Below are positions 8,872 through 17,631 of a stretch of 64,000 bases of DNA, piece by piece. Under the pieces are notes generated by a model. It worked only from the letters and a program-made list of their open reading frames with translations. It searched no databases and was not told the DNA's origin. The translations under genes and the position numbers were made by a program. Numbering within the stretch: position 1 is the stretch's first letter; each line of letters starts with the position of its first letter. Source of the stretch: Mycolicibacterium sediminis (GTDB lineage Bacteria > Actinomycetota > Actinomycetes > Mycobacteriales > Mycobacteriaceae); assembly GCF_010731735.1 (NCBI RefSeq), contig NZ_AP022588.1, positions 1,860,001 to 1,924,000 on the forward strand, in the 5' to 3' direction.

Positions 8872-10244
8872 GCGGCCTCCTTGACACTGAGCAGGGCATT
8901 CTCGACGACCTCGGTGAGCGCCGGATGGATCCAGAACGGTTGGTGGGCAAGGTCGTCGGCGCGGATGCCGAACTTCATCGCGACGACGAAGATCTGGATG
9001 AGCGTGGCGGCCTGCGGTCCCAGGACGTGCGCGCCGAGGATGCGGTGCGAGTCGCCGTCGACGAGCACCTTGCAGAACCCGGAGTCGTCCCGCAGCGCCC
9101 ACCCGTAGGCGGTCTCGCCATAGTCCTTGCGGCCCACCAGGTAGTCGGGGTGGGAGTCGCGGCACTTCTGTTCGGTCAGGCCCACCGAGGCCATCTGGGG
9201 GTCGGTGAACACCGCGGACGGCACCAGATCGTGGTCGAACTCGCGCATCTGGTCGGGGTGCAGCAGGTTGTGCGAGACCACCTCCGCCTCGCGGTTGGCG
9301 ACGTGCTTGAGCGGGATCGGCGTGCACACGTCGCCGAGGGCGAACACGCCGTCGGCGGTCGTGCGGCCGAACTCGTCGACCACCACACGGCCGTCGTCGC
9401 GGACGTCGACGCCGGCCTTGTCCAGTTCGAGCCGGTCGCTGTTCGGCCTGCGGCCCGCGGCGACCAGCAGCACGTCGGCCTCGATGGTGCTGCCGTCGTC
9501 GAGCGTGATGCGCAGCGCGCCGGGCTCACCGTCGAGCGCGGTCAGCTTGGCCCCCAGGCGAAGGTCGTACTGGTCGCGCACGAGGTCGGTGTACGTGCGC
9601 CGCAACTCGTCGTCCTGCGGTCCGCCGAGGAGACGGTCGGACTTCTCGATGATGGTGATCCGACTGCCGGCTGCGGCGAAGACGTGGGCCAGCTCGGCGG
9701 CGATGTACCCGCCGCCCAGGATGGCGAGGTGTCGCGGCGCGTCGTCGATGCGCATCACGGTATCCGACGTCTCATAGGGAAGTCCCGAGTCCGCCACGAC
9801 GGGCGGAACCTCGGGCCGGCCGCCGTTGGCCAGCACGATCTGGTCGGCCGTGACCTCGGTGACGTTGCCGTCCACGTCGCGGACGCGGATGGCGCGGGGG
9901 CCGGTGAACTCGGCGTGGCCGGAGTAGAAGGTGACGTTCTCGCTGTCCTCGCGACCCTTGCGCCCCTCGTCGGAACGGGCATCGGTCTGGGTGAACACGC
10001 GATCGCGCAGGTCGGCCCAGCGCAGGCCCCCGAGTTCTGCGTCGACGTCGTAGCGGTCGGCCGCGCCGACCGTGTCGTGCACGTCCGCGGCGTAGACCAG
10101 CATCTTCGACGGGATGCAGCCGAAGTTGAGGCAGGTCCCGCCTGCCCGCCGTTCCTCGACGATGCCCACGCTCAGGTCGGCGAACGAGTCGTTGATGACC
10201 GAGTTGCCGGACCCGGAGCCGATGATGAGGACGTCGTGATGCAC
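8868..10244 (-). CDS. mtr: Mycothione reductase-like disulfide oxidoreductase
   Basis: 458 residues from a GTG start. The FAD motif GSGSGN is at residues 9-14 and the redox-active pair C38LNFGC43 follows. A second Rossmann motif ([15 protein letters not shown]) is mid-protein, and the C-terminal catalytic HPALTE has His440 and Glu445. This is the pyridine nucleotide-disulfide reductase layout; the TSDTVMRI and AHVF segments match mycothione reductase better than lipoamide dehydrogenase. Predicted reaction: NADPH-dependent reduction of mycothiol disulfide. Co-transcription with zwf would couple NADPH supply to thiol recycling. It could be a paralogue of the housekeeping Mtr rather than the ortholog. 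Confidence 0.82.
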   Translation of the reverse strand: MHHDVLIIGSGSGNSVINDSFADLSVGIVEERRAGGTCLNFGCIPSKMLVYAADVHDTVGAADRYDVDAELGGLRWADLRDRVFTQTDARSDEGRKGREDSENVTFYSGHAEFTGPRAIRVRDVDGNVTEVTADQIVLANGGRPEVPPVVADSGLPYETSDTVMRIDDAPRHLAILGGGYIAAELAHVFAAAGSRITIIEKSDRLLGGPQDDELRRTYTDLVRDQYDLRLGAKLTALDGEPGALRITLDDGSTIEADVLLVAAGRRPNSDRLELDKAGVDVRDDGRVVVDEFGRTTADGVFALGDVCTPIPLKHVANREAEVVSHNLLHPDQMREFDHDLVPSAVFTDPQMASVGLTEQKCRDSHPDYLVGRKDYGETAYGWALRDDSGFCKVLVDGDSHRILGAHVLGPQAATLIQIFVVAMKFGIRADDLAHQPFWIHPALTEVVENALLSVKEAA

Positions 10245-10297
10245 GTCGACGGGGCTTCCCTGCGGGTCGGAGTGTTTAAACCGGCTAGGGATTACGG

Positions 10298-10840
10298 TCA
10301 GAAGACGTCGACGGCCTCGATCGCGACGAACATGCCCCGGCCCGTGGCGACGTTGACGAACCGTGTCCCGGCCTCGCTGGCGTCGATGGTCCAGCCCACC
10401 GCCGAGTACGGCCGGTAGTCGAGGGTGACGACGGGGATGTCGCCGAGGTTGCCGACCACCCACTCCTCGTCGCCGTTCGCGGTCAGGCGGACGCCGTTGG
10501 CGGGGCTGCCGCCCACGGTCGGGGGATTGGTGAACTGCGCTTCGCAAGCGACCTCGGCCTCGCTGAGCTGGCAGCGCGTCTGGCCGGACTTGGTCTCGAT
10601 GAAGACGTAGCCGTTCTGTGCGGGCAACACCTCGGCGGCGCGGGGCGGTGCGGCTGTCGGCGTCGGGGTACTGGGCGGTGGCGGCAACGTGGGGCTCGAG
10701 CGCGACGGCTTCGTCGTCGGGAACGTCGGTTCGGTCGGGTCGGCCGCGTTGGGTCTGGGGTCGCCGTCGGTGGTGGACGAGCAGCCCGCTAGGAGCGCGG
10801 CCACGGCGAGGACACTCGCTGCAATCGCCCGTGTGGTCAC
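10298..10840 (-). CDS. lpqJ: Lipoprotein LpqJ
   Basis: 180 residues from a GTG start. The signal peptide ends in lipobox LLAGC (Cys20). A Pro/Thr-rich linker (about residues 30-65) precedes a beta-rich C-terminal domain with QNGYVFIETKSGQTRCQ, WVVGNLGDIPVVTLDYR and TGRGMFVAIE. The pattern matches the LpqJ family, and in M. tuberculosis lpqJ lies directly downstream of iniC; here about 7 kb separate them. It is anchored to the outer face of the membrane and its function is unknown. It is divergent from the hydrolase gene at 10927. Confidence 0.8.
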   Translation of the reverse strand: MTTRAIAASVLAVAALLAGCSSTTDGDPRPNAADPTEPTFPTTKPSRSSPTLPPPPSTPTPTAAPPRAAEVLPAQNGYVFIETKSGQTRCQLSEAEVACEAQFTNPPTVGGSPANGVRLTANGDEEWVVGNLGDIPVVTLDYRPYSAVGWTIDASEAGTRFVNVATGRGMFVAIEAVDVF

Positions 10841-10926
10841 CTGTGAACGGTACCCACGGTGTTACCCGTGGGAAACGCGTGACTGGCGTTGTTATGAAGC
10901 CGTGTTGCACGAGGGAGCATGGCGGC

Positions 10927-11754
10927 ATGGCCCACCTGACACGACGCCGCGCGATGGCCGTCCTGGGCACTCTGGCCGGCGTCGCCACGGCGTGTGCCAC
11001 CGCGGCGCCGCCGGAGCGTGGGGAGGATGAGCCCATGCGCTTCTCCTACGGTGACGACCCCAGCCAGTACGCCGAGCTGACGCTGCCCGAGGGCGTGGCC
11101 GCGGCGCCGGTCGTGGTCGTCGTGCACGGCGGGTACTGGACGTCGAGCTACGGCGCCGAGCTGGGTCGGCCCCTCGCGGCCGACCTGGCCGGTCGCGGGT
11201 TCGCCGCGCTCAACGTGGAGTATCGCCGAGTCGGCAGCGGAGGCGGCTGGCCGCAGACCGGTGACGACGTTGCCGCCGCTCTCGACGGTCTCGCCGACCG
11301 TGCCGACGGGTTGGATCTGAATCACGTTGTCGGGCTCGGTCATTCGGCGGGAGGTCAGCTCGCCGGGTGGTTGGCGGCCCGGCGCGGCGGACGCGTGACG
11401 ATGACGGGCGCCGTGCTGCAGGCCGGGGTGCTCGACCTGGTCCGTGGTTCAGCGGATGGTTTGGGGGCGGGAGCCGTCGACGCGTTCCTCGGCGGCTCGC
11501 CGTCGCAGCGACCGGAGGCGTACGCGCAGGCGTCGCCATTCGCGCGGCTGCCACTGGGCGTCCCGACCGTCGCGGTGCACGGCACACGCGACGCCAACGT
11601 GCCGATCGACCAGTCCGAACGCTTCGTCGCCGCAGCCGTGCGGGCCGGCGACCGGTCGGAACTGCGGACGTTCGACGGCGACCACTTCGACCCCATCACC
11701 GTCGGCACCCAGGCGTGGGACCTGTGCGTCGAGGCGCTGCACCAGCGGACGTGA
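10927..11754 (+). CDS. Alpha/beta hydrolase, probable Tat-exported lipoprotein
   Basis: 275 residues. The N-terminus carries a twin-arginine motif (TRRRAM) and a hydrophobic stretch ending VATAC (Cys23), suggesting Tat export and lipidation. The oxyanion motif HGGYW is at 67-71 and the nucleophile elbow GHSAGG has Ser140; late Asp (HGTRDANVP) and His (GDHFDP) complete the triad. It resembles the carboxylesterase/kynurenine formamidase (HGGxW) group. The ATG at 10927 is chosen because it gives the complete signal peptide. The next lipoprotein gene may be translationally coupled through a TGATG junction at its alternative start. Confidence 0.82.
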   Translation: MAHLTRRRAMAVLGTLAGVATACATAAPPERGEDEPMRFSYGDDPSQYAELTLPEGVAAAPVVVVVHGGYWTSSYGAELGRPLAADLAGRGFAALNVEYRRVGSGGGWPQTGDDVAAALDGLADRADGLDLNHVVGLGHSAGGQLAGWLAARRGGRVTMTGAVLQAGVLDLVRGSADGLGAGAVDAFLGGSPSQRPEAYAQASPFARLPLGVPTVAVHGTRDANVPIDQSERFVAAAVRAGDRSELRTFDGDHFDPITVGTQAWDLCVEALHQRT

Positions 11755-11798
11755 TGGGCGCCGAACGTGCGGCGGCCCTAGCGAGTACAACCGGTGGC

Positions 11799-12350
11799 AT
11801 GGGCGGATTCTGGACGGTCGCGGCGGTAGGTGTGGTTGTGCTGGCGAGTGGCTGCGGCGAGCCGGCCGATCCTCCGTCGGCCGCCCCGAGTCCGAGTCCG
11901 CCCACCTTCGCGAACCCGGCGGAGTACGCCTCGCCCGATTCCCGGTATCCGCAGTGGGGTTTCCTCACACCCTCGTCGACGTGGGTCTGCGTCATCGCTG
12001 ACTATCCGTCGAACGGGAACCGCGCCGCGTGTGCGCTCAACCCGGACGAAGGCCCGTTGCGATTCCAGAACATGCCGCCGGCGCAGGCTCCCGATCCCGG
12101 CGGAGACCCGTCGCGGCCGAACGTCATCGCCGTTATGGAGAGCGCCGACGCCGGATTCCTCTCGCTCGGCCGACCGATCTGGGAGTCGGCCGGCACCCCG
12201 CGGACGCTACCCGCCGGCACCGTCCTGCAGACCGGCGGATTTACCTGCAAGACACAGGTTTCCGTGGTGTCCTGCCGAGACGACCAGACCGGCAAGGGTT
12301 TCACCGTATCGCCCAACGGATTCGGGCTGACGTACATCGATCTGCCCTAG
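11799..12350 (+). CDS. Secreted lipoprotein, unknown function
   Basis: 183 residues from ATG 11799. The signal peptide ends in a lipobox-like VLASGC (Cys19). A short Pro/Ser-rich linker is followed by a domain with several cysteines (WVCVIADY, AACALNP, FTCKTQVSVVSC) and a C-terminal GKGFTVSPNGFGLTYI. This C-terminal pattern is common in small secreted mycobacterial proteins of unknown function. An in-frame ATG at 11754 overlaps the hydrolase stop (TGATG) but would spoil the signal peptide. Its stop overlaps the convergent DUF222 gene by three bases. Confidence 0.75.
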   Translation: MGGFWTVAAVGVVVLASGCGEPADPPSAAPSPSPPTFANPAEYASPDSRYPQWGFLTPSSTWVCVIADYPSNGNRAACALNPDEGPLRFQNMPPAQAPDPGGDPSRPNVIAVMESADAGFLSLGRPIWESAGTPRTLPAGTVLQTGGFTCKTQVSVVSCRDDQTGKGFTVSPNGFGLTYIDLP

Positions 12351-13771
12351 AAGGGTGGTGGGTTGGCGAGTCGGTGGGCGATGTTGGTGTCGCGTTCGGT
12401 GGTGATGCGGCGTTGGCGTTGTTGGGCGCGGGTGCGTGGGCGTGTGGGCATGCGTAGGCCCTTGGTGGTGCGGTCGGTGGTCTGGTCGGGTGGTGGCCCG
12501 GTGCTGGGTGGGGTGCCGGTGGGGGTGGCGAGGTGGGGGAACAGCATCGCTCCGAGTGGGGTGGTGGTGTAGACGAGCCCGGTGGGGCTGGTGAAGGTGA
12601 TCGTGCCGTCGGGGTGCTGGGTGTCGTTCCATCCGCCGGTGCCGATCCAGAAGGTCTTCATGAGGTGGTGGTGGCGGCAGAGGTGTTTGGTGTTGGACGG
12701 GTGGGTGGCGCCGTGGGGCCAGGGGGTGGTGTGGTCGGTGTCGCAGTTCTGGGCGGGTCGGGTGCAGCCGGGCCAGCGGCAGGTGAGGTCGCGGCAGAGC
12801 AGGAACGCCGCGAGTCCGGTGGAGGGCCGGTACCCCTTCTCGGCGACGAGGTCGTCGGGTTGGGGGACGGGGCGGACCTTCGTGCGCGGTGAGCCGGCGA
12901 GTTCGCGGACGTGGTCGGCGGGGATGGGTCCGTGGCCGGGCATGTAGGCGGGGGTGTTGGTGGTGGCGTCGAGGGTGGTGTGGTCGGTGAGGACGTGGAT
13001 GACGATCTGATGCCCACCGTTGCCATTGCGATCGGTGGCGGTGCAGGTGTCGGTGCCGCACTGGCAGTCGAGGCGGGTGTGTCCGTCGCAGAGGGCGGTG
13101 AGGGCGTCGGCGCGGCGGTGGTGGTGGGTGCGGGGGTCGGCGGGGCAGACGGTGGCGGCGACGGCGGTGAGGCGGGCGTCGAGGCAGAGGCCGGCGTCGG
13201 CGGTGAGGCGGCCGGTGAGGTCGGCCATGCCGTGTCGGTCGGGGTGGATGGTGACGTGGGTGTCGTCGCGGCGGTGGCGGGCGGTGCGTTGGGCGTCGGG
13301 GTCGAGGTCGGTGACGAGCCAGTCGAGGATTTCGGTGAGCTTCTTCTCGGAGAGGTGGTTCCAGTGTGGGGCGGCGGCGGCGATCTTGGTGTCGATGGCG
13401 GCGAGGACGTCGGGGTCCTGGATCAGCAGGGTGCGGTCGTCGATGGTGGCGATGATGCGGCGGTCGACGTCGCCGGCGAGGAATCGGTTGGCCAATTCCG
13501 GCAGTCGTTGGATGAGGCAGGTGCCCAGGAGCATGTCGGTGCGGGCGCGGTGGCGGCTGATGCCGAGGTGGGCGGAGACTTCGGCGATGGCGACGTCGAG
13601 GTCGTCGACGGTCCAGAGGGCGGTGGTGGCGTCGGGTCCGGGGTCTCGGCGGATGGCGAGGGTGCCGGCGGCGAGGATGCGGCGGGCGGTGGCGATGCGT
13701 TCGGTGCGCAGTTCGGTGGCCATGGACGCCAGGAGTGCGGCGTCGCCGAGGGCCGCCCATTCATCGAACAC
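12347..13771 (-). CDS. DUF222/HNH endonuclease domain protein (13E12 repeat family)
   Basis: 474 residues. The N-terminal DUF222 domain covers roughly residues 10-300. The C-terminal HNH nuclease region has CRWPGC, then CDTDHTTPW, then LCRHHHLMKT (about residues 330-372), which is the zinc-binding Cys pairs and catalytic His arrangement. These REP13E12-type proteins occur in many copies in mycobacterial and other actinobacterial genomes, and a 13E12 copy hosts the phiRv1 attB in M. tuberculosis. The tail is basic and Thr/Pro-rich. Codon use is strongly skewed to GGTG-rich strings unlike its neighbours, consistent with mobility. No terminal repeats were found, so I call it a gene, not an insertion element. 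Confidence 0.87.
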   Translation of the reverse strand: MFDEWAALGDAALLASMATELRTERIATARRILAAGTLAIRRDPGPDATTALWTVDDLDVAIAEVSAHLGISRHRARTDMLLGTCLIQRLPELANRFLAGDVDRRIIATIDDRTLLIQDPDVLAAIDTKIAAAAPHWNHLSEKKLTEILDWLVTDLDPDAQRTARHRRDDTHVTIHPDRHGMADLTGRLTADAGLCLDARLTAVAATVCPADPRTHHHRRADALTALCDGHTRLDCQCGTDTCTATDRNGNGGHQIVIHVLTDHTTLDATTNTPAYMPGHGPIPADHVRELAGSPRTKVRPVPQPDDLVAEKGYRPSTGLAAFLLCRDLTCRWPGCTRPAQNCDTDHTTPWPHGATHPSNTKHLCRHHHLMKTFWIGTGGWNDTQHPDGTITFTSPTGLVYTTTPLGAMLFPHLATPTGTPPSTGPPPDQTTDRTTKGLRMPTRPRTRAQQRQRRITTERDTNIAHRLANPPPF

Positions 13772-13841
13772 ATGTTTGATTCTGCCATCTGAGGCCGTAC
13801 GAAGGGTGCGATTTCAGTGAGCCTGGGGATGAATGCGCGAC

Positions 13842-13850
13842 TGTGGATAA
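13842..13850 (-). other. Isolated DnaA-box-like 9-mer
   Basis: The minus strand reads TTATCCACA, the perfect DnaA-box consensus, in the 163-base gap between the DUF222 gene and the arginase-like gene. It is single and far from an origin. It may be fortuitous or part of the conserved 5' flank of 13E12-type elements. Confidence 0.4.
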
Positions 13851-13934
13851 CCCTGTGGCGCAACCGGTATCGAGTAGGTGAATGTCGGAGCCCGGTGGTA
13901 GAGCGCGTGCACGCTTCCGGCCCCCGCCACACGG

Positions 13935-14777
13935 TCAACGCGGCCGGGACACCACCGTCAGCAGGGGCTCGAGCGCGTCGACAAGGGGACCCGCGTAGTC
14001 GGTGACGTCGGCCGCGTCGGCCGCCACCTCGAACTCCCAAGATTCGAACTCGGCCACCTCGATCCCGACGATCTCGTTGCGGCTCAGTCGTCGCGCCACG
14101 TCGGCGAGGTCGTCGAGGGTGAGTCCGCCGGGCACGCGATAGTCGGTCGGTACCGTGCCGGGCTCGAGGACGTCGCAGTCGAGGTGGAAGTAGACGGGAC
14201 GGTCGCCCACGTACAGGTCCAACAGTTCGTGCATCGAGGGCCCCGCGGCGAGGGCGATGGTGCCCGCATCGACGAGGGACTGCTCTGGTGGGTCGAGGTC
14301 GCGGCTGCCGCCCAGGACGACGCGCTCCGGTGACAGGCCTGCGCCGAGCCCGCTGTCCCACCATCCGATGGCCGCACTCAGGACGAGACCGCCGAGGTAA
14401 CCGGTCGTCGTGGTGTCGGGAGTGTTGAGGTCGGCGTGCGCGTCGAACCAGACCACGAAGGCGTCCGGGCGACGTTCTGCGATGGTGGGCAAGGTCGCCA
14501 GCGATGCCGCGCAGCGAGACAGCGCGCAGACCGGGATCCGCCCGCCGGCAAGGACGTTCGCGTGCACGCGCTGCAGGTCTCGCAGTCCGGGTAGCGCGGT
14601 CGGCAGCGCCGTCTGCCAGGGCTGTGAATCGGCGGGCTGCGGTGTCCCGAGGACGGTGGGCACGAGGTCGAGTCGCCGTCCCAGTGCGCGGCCCACTACG
14701 GACGCACCGGACATGCCGCGATCGTTGTGGTCGCCGGTCGGGCCGACGAACACGAGGACCTCAGCGGAACGAAGCAT
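13935..14777 (-). CDS. Arginase/ureohydrolase-family protein
   Basis: 280 residues from ATG 14777. Metal motifs WFDAHADLN (Asp, His, Asp) and HLDCDVLEPG (two Asp) are present, as is VPGGLT. The usual first ligand motif GGDH is replaced by LSRCAAS, so one of the six canonical manganese ligands is missing or is a Cys. The fold is surely arginase/agmatinase-like, but the substrate is unknown and activity may differ. A longer frame starts at 14879 but would run through the dnaK control region, so the internal ATG is preferred. It is divergent from dnaK. Confidence 0.78.
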   Translation of the reverse strand: MLRSAEVLVFVGPTGDHNDRGMSGASVVGRALGRRLDLVPTVLGTPQPADSQPWQTALPTALPGLRDLQRVHANVLAGGRIPVCALSRCAASLATLPTIAERRPDAFVVWFDAHADLNTPDTTTTGYLGGLVLSAAIGWWDSGLGAGLSPERVVLGGSRDLDPPEQSLVDAGTIALAAGPSMHELLDLYVGDRPVYFHLDCDVLEPGTVPTDYRVPGGLTLDDLADVARRLSRNEIVGIEVAEFESWEFEVAADAADVTDYAGPLVDALEPLLTVVSRPR

Positions 14778-14838
14778 GGCGTCGACGTTATGGACGGCGG
14801 GGCCTCGCCGCACCCGAATTAAAGAGGCGCCGCAACCG

Positions 14839-14866
14839 GGGAATGAATCCGGGACCACCCCGGTTG
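14839..14866 (+). promoter_or_regulatory. SigH-like promoter upstream of dnaK
   Basis: A GGGAAT element (14839-14844) and a GGTTG element (14862-14866) give a GGAA-N19-GTT arrangement, the mycobacterial SigH pattern. The same 19-base spacing occurs in the clpB promoter region in this window. It lies 131 bases upstream of the dnaK ATG, with HspR box 1 starting 12 bases downstream of its -10. Promoter use is inferred. Confidence 0.6.
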
Positions 14867-14878
14867 GACCCACTGACA

Positions 14879-14899
14879 CTTGAGCGCGACAGGCTCAAC
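14879..14899 (+). promoter_or_regulatory. HspR box (HAIR) 1 of dnaK
   Basis: CTTGAGC - 7 bases - GCTCAAC, close to the HAIR consensus CTTGAGT-N7-ACTCAAG bound by HspR. It lies between the SigH-like promoter and the SigA-like -35. The hspR gene is the last gene of the operon it would control. Confidence 0.88.
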
Positions 14900-14905
14900 T
14901 CTCGG

Positions 14906-14934
14906 TTGACAAGGCGACAGCCTGAGGCCAGGAT
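14906..14934 (+). promoter_or_regulatory. SigA-like promoter of dnaK operon
   Basis: TTGACA (14906-14911) and CAGGAT (14929-14934) are separated by 17 bases. The -35 is perfect and the -10 keeps the key second A and last T. The promoter is bracketed by two HspR boxes, the second overlapping the -10, which fits direct repression. Confidence 0.65.
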
Positions 14935-14953
14935 TGAGCGTGGTCCACTCAGA
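14933..14953 (+). promoter_or_regulatory. HspR box (HAIR) 2 of dnaK
   Basis: ATTGAGC - 7 bases - ACTCAGA, again with 7-base spacing. It overlaps the -10 of the SigA-like promoter, so binding here should block transcription start. Confidence 0.8.
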
Positions 14954-14997
14954 CCCATGAACTAACGCTGTTAGGGAAACAACAGGAGGCACACACT

Positions 14998-16857
14998 ATG
15001 GCTCGTGCGGTCGGAATCGACCTCGGGACCACCAACTCCGTCGTCTCGGTACTCGAGGGCGGCGATCCCGTCGTCGTCGCGAACTCGGAGGGCTCCCGCA
15101 CCACCCCGTCGGTCGTCGCGTTCGCGCGCAACGGCGAGGTACTCGTCGGACAGCCCGCCAAGAACCAGGCGGTGACCAACGTCGACCGGACCATCCGCTC
15201 CGTGAAGCGCGAGATCGGCACCGACTGGTCCGTGGAGATCGACGGCAAGAACTACACGCCGCAGGAGATCAGTGCGCGCGTGCTCATGAAGTTGAAGCGC
15301 GATGCCGAGGCCTACCTCGGTGAGGACATCACCGACGCGGTGATCACCGTCCCCGCCTACTTCAACGACGCCCAGCGTCAGGCCACCAAGGAAGCCGGCC
15401 AGATCGCCGGCCTCGAGGTGCAGCGCATCGTCAACGAGCCCACCGCGGCCGCACTGGCGTACGGCCTGGACAAGGGCGACAAGGACCAGACGATCCTCGT
15501 CTTCGACCTCGGTGGCGGCACGTTCGACGTCTCGCTGCTCGACATCGGCGGCGGCGTGGTCGAGGTTCGCGCCACCTCGGGTGACAACCACCTCGGTGGC
15601 GACGACTGGGACCAGCGCATCGTCGACTGGCTGGTCGACAAGTTCCGCGCCAGCGCGGGCATCGACCTGGGCAAGGACAAGATGGCCATGCAGCGGCTCC
15701 GCGAAGCCGCCGAGAAGGCCAAGATCGAGCTCAGCTCCGGCCAGAGCACGTCGATCAACCTGCCCTACATCACCGTCGACGCGGACAAGAATCCGCTGTT
15801 CCTCGACGAGCAGCTCACCCGTGCAGAGTTCCAGCGCATCACGCAGGACCTGCTGGACCGCACCCGCAAGCCGTTCCAGTCGGTCATCGCCGACGCCGGC
15901 ATCTCGGTCGGCGCGATCGACCACGTGGTGCTCGTCGGTGGTTCCACCCGCATGCCCGCGGTCACCGAACTGGTGAAGGAACTGACCGGCGGCAAGGAGC
16001 CCAACAAGGGCGTCAACCCCGACGAGGTCGTCGCCGTCGGCGCCGCACTGCAGGCCGGTGTGCTCGCCGGTGAGGTCAAGGACGTGCTGCTGCTCGACGT
16101 GACCCCGCTGAGCCTGGGCATCGAGACCAAGGGCGGCGTGATGACGAAGCTCATCGAGCGCAACACCACCATCCCGACCAAGCGGTCGGAGACCTTCACC
16201 ACGGCCGACGACAATCAGCCGTCGGTGCAGATCCAGGTCTTCCAGGGTGAGCGCGAGATCGCCTCGGCCAACAAGCTGCTCGGCAGCTTCGAGCTGACCG
16301 GCATCCCGCCGGCTCCTCGCGGCGTCCCGCAGATCGAGGTCACCTTCGACATCGACGTGAACGGCATCGTGCACGTCACGGCGAAGGACAAGGGCACCGG
16401 CAAGGAGAACACGATCAAGATCCAGGAGGGCTCCGGCCTCTCCCAGGACGACATCGATCGGATGATCAAGGACGCCGAGGCGCACGCCGAGGACGACCGC
16501 AAGCGTCGCGAGGAAGCCGACGTCCGCAACCAGGCCGAGTCGCTGGTCTACCAGACGGAGAAGTTCGTCAAGGAGCAGCGCGAGGCCGAGGGTGGGTCGA
16601 AGGTTCCCGAGGAGACGCTGAGCAAGGTGGATTCGGCTGTCGCCGAAGCCAAGTCGGCGCTCGAGGGCTCCGACATCGCGGCGATCAAGACCGCGATGGA
16701 GAAGCTGGGCGTCGAGTCCCAGGCGCTCGGTCAGGCGATCTACGAGGCCACGCAGGCCGAGCAGGGCGCTGACGGAGGCCAGGCATCCGGTTCCGCTGAC
16801 GACAACGTCGTCGACGCCGAGGTCGTCGAGGACGATGACACCCGGGAGAACAAGTGA
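14998..16857 (+). CDS. dnaK: Chaperone DnaK (Hsp70)
   Basis: 619 residues, normal for actinobacterial DnaK. The ATPase domain opens with GIDLGTTNS (residues 6-14) and contains [14 protein letters not shown] and [10 protein letters not shown]. The substrate-binding domain follows ([14 protein letters not shown], then a lid from about residue 505). The acidic tail ends EDDDTRENK. It refolds and protects cytoplasmic proteins with DnaJ and GrpE. AGGAGG at 14984-14989 is a strong ribosome site 8 bases before the ATG. Control is by two HspR boxes and SigH/SigA-like promoters. The stop overlaps the grpE GTG by four bases. Confidence 0.99.
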   Translation: MARAVGIDLGTTNSVVSVLEGGDPVVVANSEGSRTTPSVVAFARNGEVLVGQPAKNQAVTNVDRTIRSVKREIGTDWSVEIDGKNYTPQEISARVLMKLKRDAEAYLGEDITDAVITVPAYFNDAQRQATKEAGQIAGLEVQRIVNEPTAAALAYGLDKGDKDQTILVFDLGGGTFDVSLLDIGGGVVEVRATSGDNHLGGDDWDQRIVDWLVDKFRASAGIDLGKDKMAMQRLREAAEKAKIELSSGQSTSINLPYITVDADKNPLFLDEQLTRAEFQRITQDLLDRTRKPFQSVIADAGISVGAIDHVVLVGGSTRMPAVTELVKELTGGKEPNKGVNPDEVVAVGAALQAGVLAGEVKDVLLLDVTPLSLGIETKGGVMTKLIERNTTIPTKRSETFTTADDNQPSVQIQVFQGEREIASANKLLGSFELTGIPPAPRGVPQIEVTFDIDVNGIVHVTAKDKGTGKENTIKIQEGSGLSQDDIDRMIKDAEAHAEDDRKRREEADVRNQAESLVYQTEKFVKEQREAEGGSKVPEETLSKVDSAVAEAKSALEGSDIAAIKTAMEKLGVESQALGQAIYEATQAEQGADGGQASGSADDNVVDAEVVEDDDTRENK

Positions 16858-17447
16858 CCCGTTCCTCTGACGAAGGGCGAGATCCGCTCGACGAGCCGGT
16901 GACCATCACTGACAAGCGGCGAATCGATCCCGACACCGGTGAGGTGCGCGATTCGGGTGCCGAGGAGTCGGCACCCGGCGCCCCCGCCGCACCGGAGACG
17001 GACGAGGCAGCCGAACTGAAGGCGACGTTGCAGCGGGTCAAGGCCGAGTACGACAACTACCGCAAGCGCTCGGACCGCGAAAAGCAGGTCGCCGCGGAAC
17101 GCGGGAAGGTGACTGCCGTGATGCAGTTGCTGCCCGTGCTCGACGACCTCGAGCGTGCCCACAGCCACGGTGACCTGGACTCCGGTCCCTTGAAGCCGGT
17201 GGCGGACAAGCTCGCCGCCGCGCTCGACGGCCTCGGCCTGGTCGCCTTCGGTGTGGTGGGGGATCCGTTCGATCCGTCGCTGCACGAGGCCGTACAGCAC
17301 GAGGGCGACGGCTCGAATCCGGTGCTCGGCACGGTGATGCGCCAGGGCTACAAGCTCGGCGACAACGTGTTGCGCAACGCGATGGTTGGTGTCGTGGACT
17401 CGGTGGACGACACCGAATCCAGCGACGCGGCATCGGAAGCCGGCTAG
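16854..17447 (+). CDS. grpE: Nucleotide exchange factor GrpE
   Basis: 197 residues from a GTG overlapping the dnaK stop (GTGA). An acidic disordered N-terminus (about 50 residues) is followed by the long GrpE coiled coil ([17 protein letters not shown]). The beta-wing domain with [13 protein letters not shown] and [18 protein letters not shown] comes last. It drives ADP release from DnaK. A perfect hairpin follows the gene before dnaJ. Confidence 0.97.
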   Translation: MTRSSDEGRDPLDEPVTITDKRRIDPDTGEVRDSGAEESAPGAPAAPETDEAAELKATLQRVKAEYDNYRKRSDREKQVAAERGKVTAVMQLLPVLDDLERAHSHGDLDSGPLKPVADKLAAALDGLGLVAFGVVGDPFDPSLHEAVQHEGDGSNPVLGTVMRQGYKLGDNVLRNAMVGVVDSVDDTESSDAASEAG

Positions 17448-17467
17448 TCCGACGGATGTCGAACGGT

Positions 17468-17509
17468 GGTGGACGGTGGCGACCCGGTTCGATGTCGCCA
17501 CCGTCCGCC
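17468..17509 (+). terminator. Hairpin between grpE and dnaJ1
   Basis: A 13-bp perfect inverted repeat (GGACGGTGGCGAC at 17471-17483 with GTCGCCACCGTCC at 17494-17506) extends to about 16 bp with one U-G pair, and has a 10-base loop. No T-run follows, as is usual for mycobacterial terminators. Inside the 184-base grpE-dnaJ gap it may act as a partial terminator or a processing/stability element giving more dnaK-grpE than dnaJ-hspR message. Confidence 0.7.
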
Positions 17510-17631
17510 CCACGGCTCGACGGCACGACACTCGGCGCGATATCGCCGACCAGCACGCTTCAGGGGCCGAGAGGCCTCATGATCAAGAGTAGGTACACAA
17601 CTGATGCAGCAGGTTAAGGAGGTGACGCGGA

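Noticed and set aside
12911..13792. Gly/Val-rich plus-strand ORF opposite the HNH protein
   Set aside because: The antisense of a GC-skewed DUF222 gene gives a low-complexity VGG frame resembling PE_PGRS by composition only; it has no PE domain.
14971..16485. Minus-strand 504-residue ORF within dnaK
   Set aside because: It is a shadow of the conserved DnaK frame, with His/Val/Asp-rich composition and no motif.
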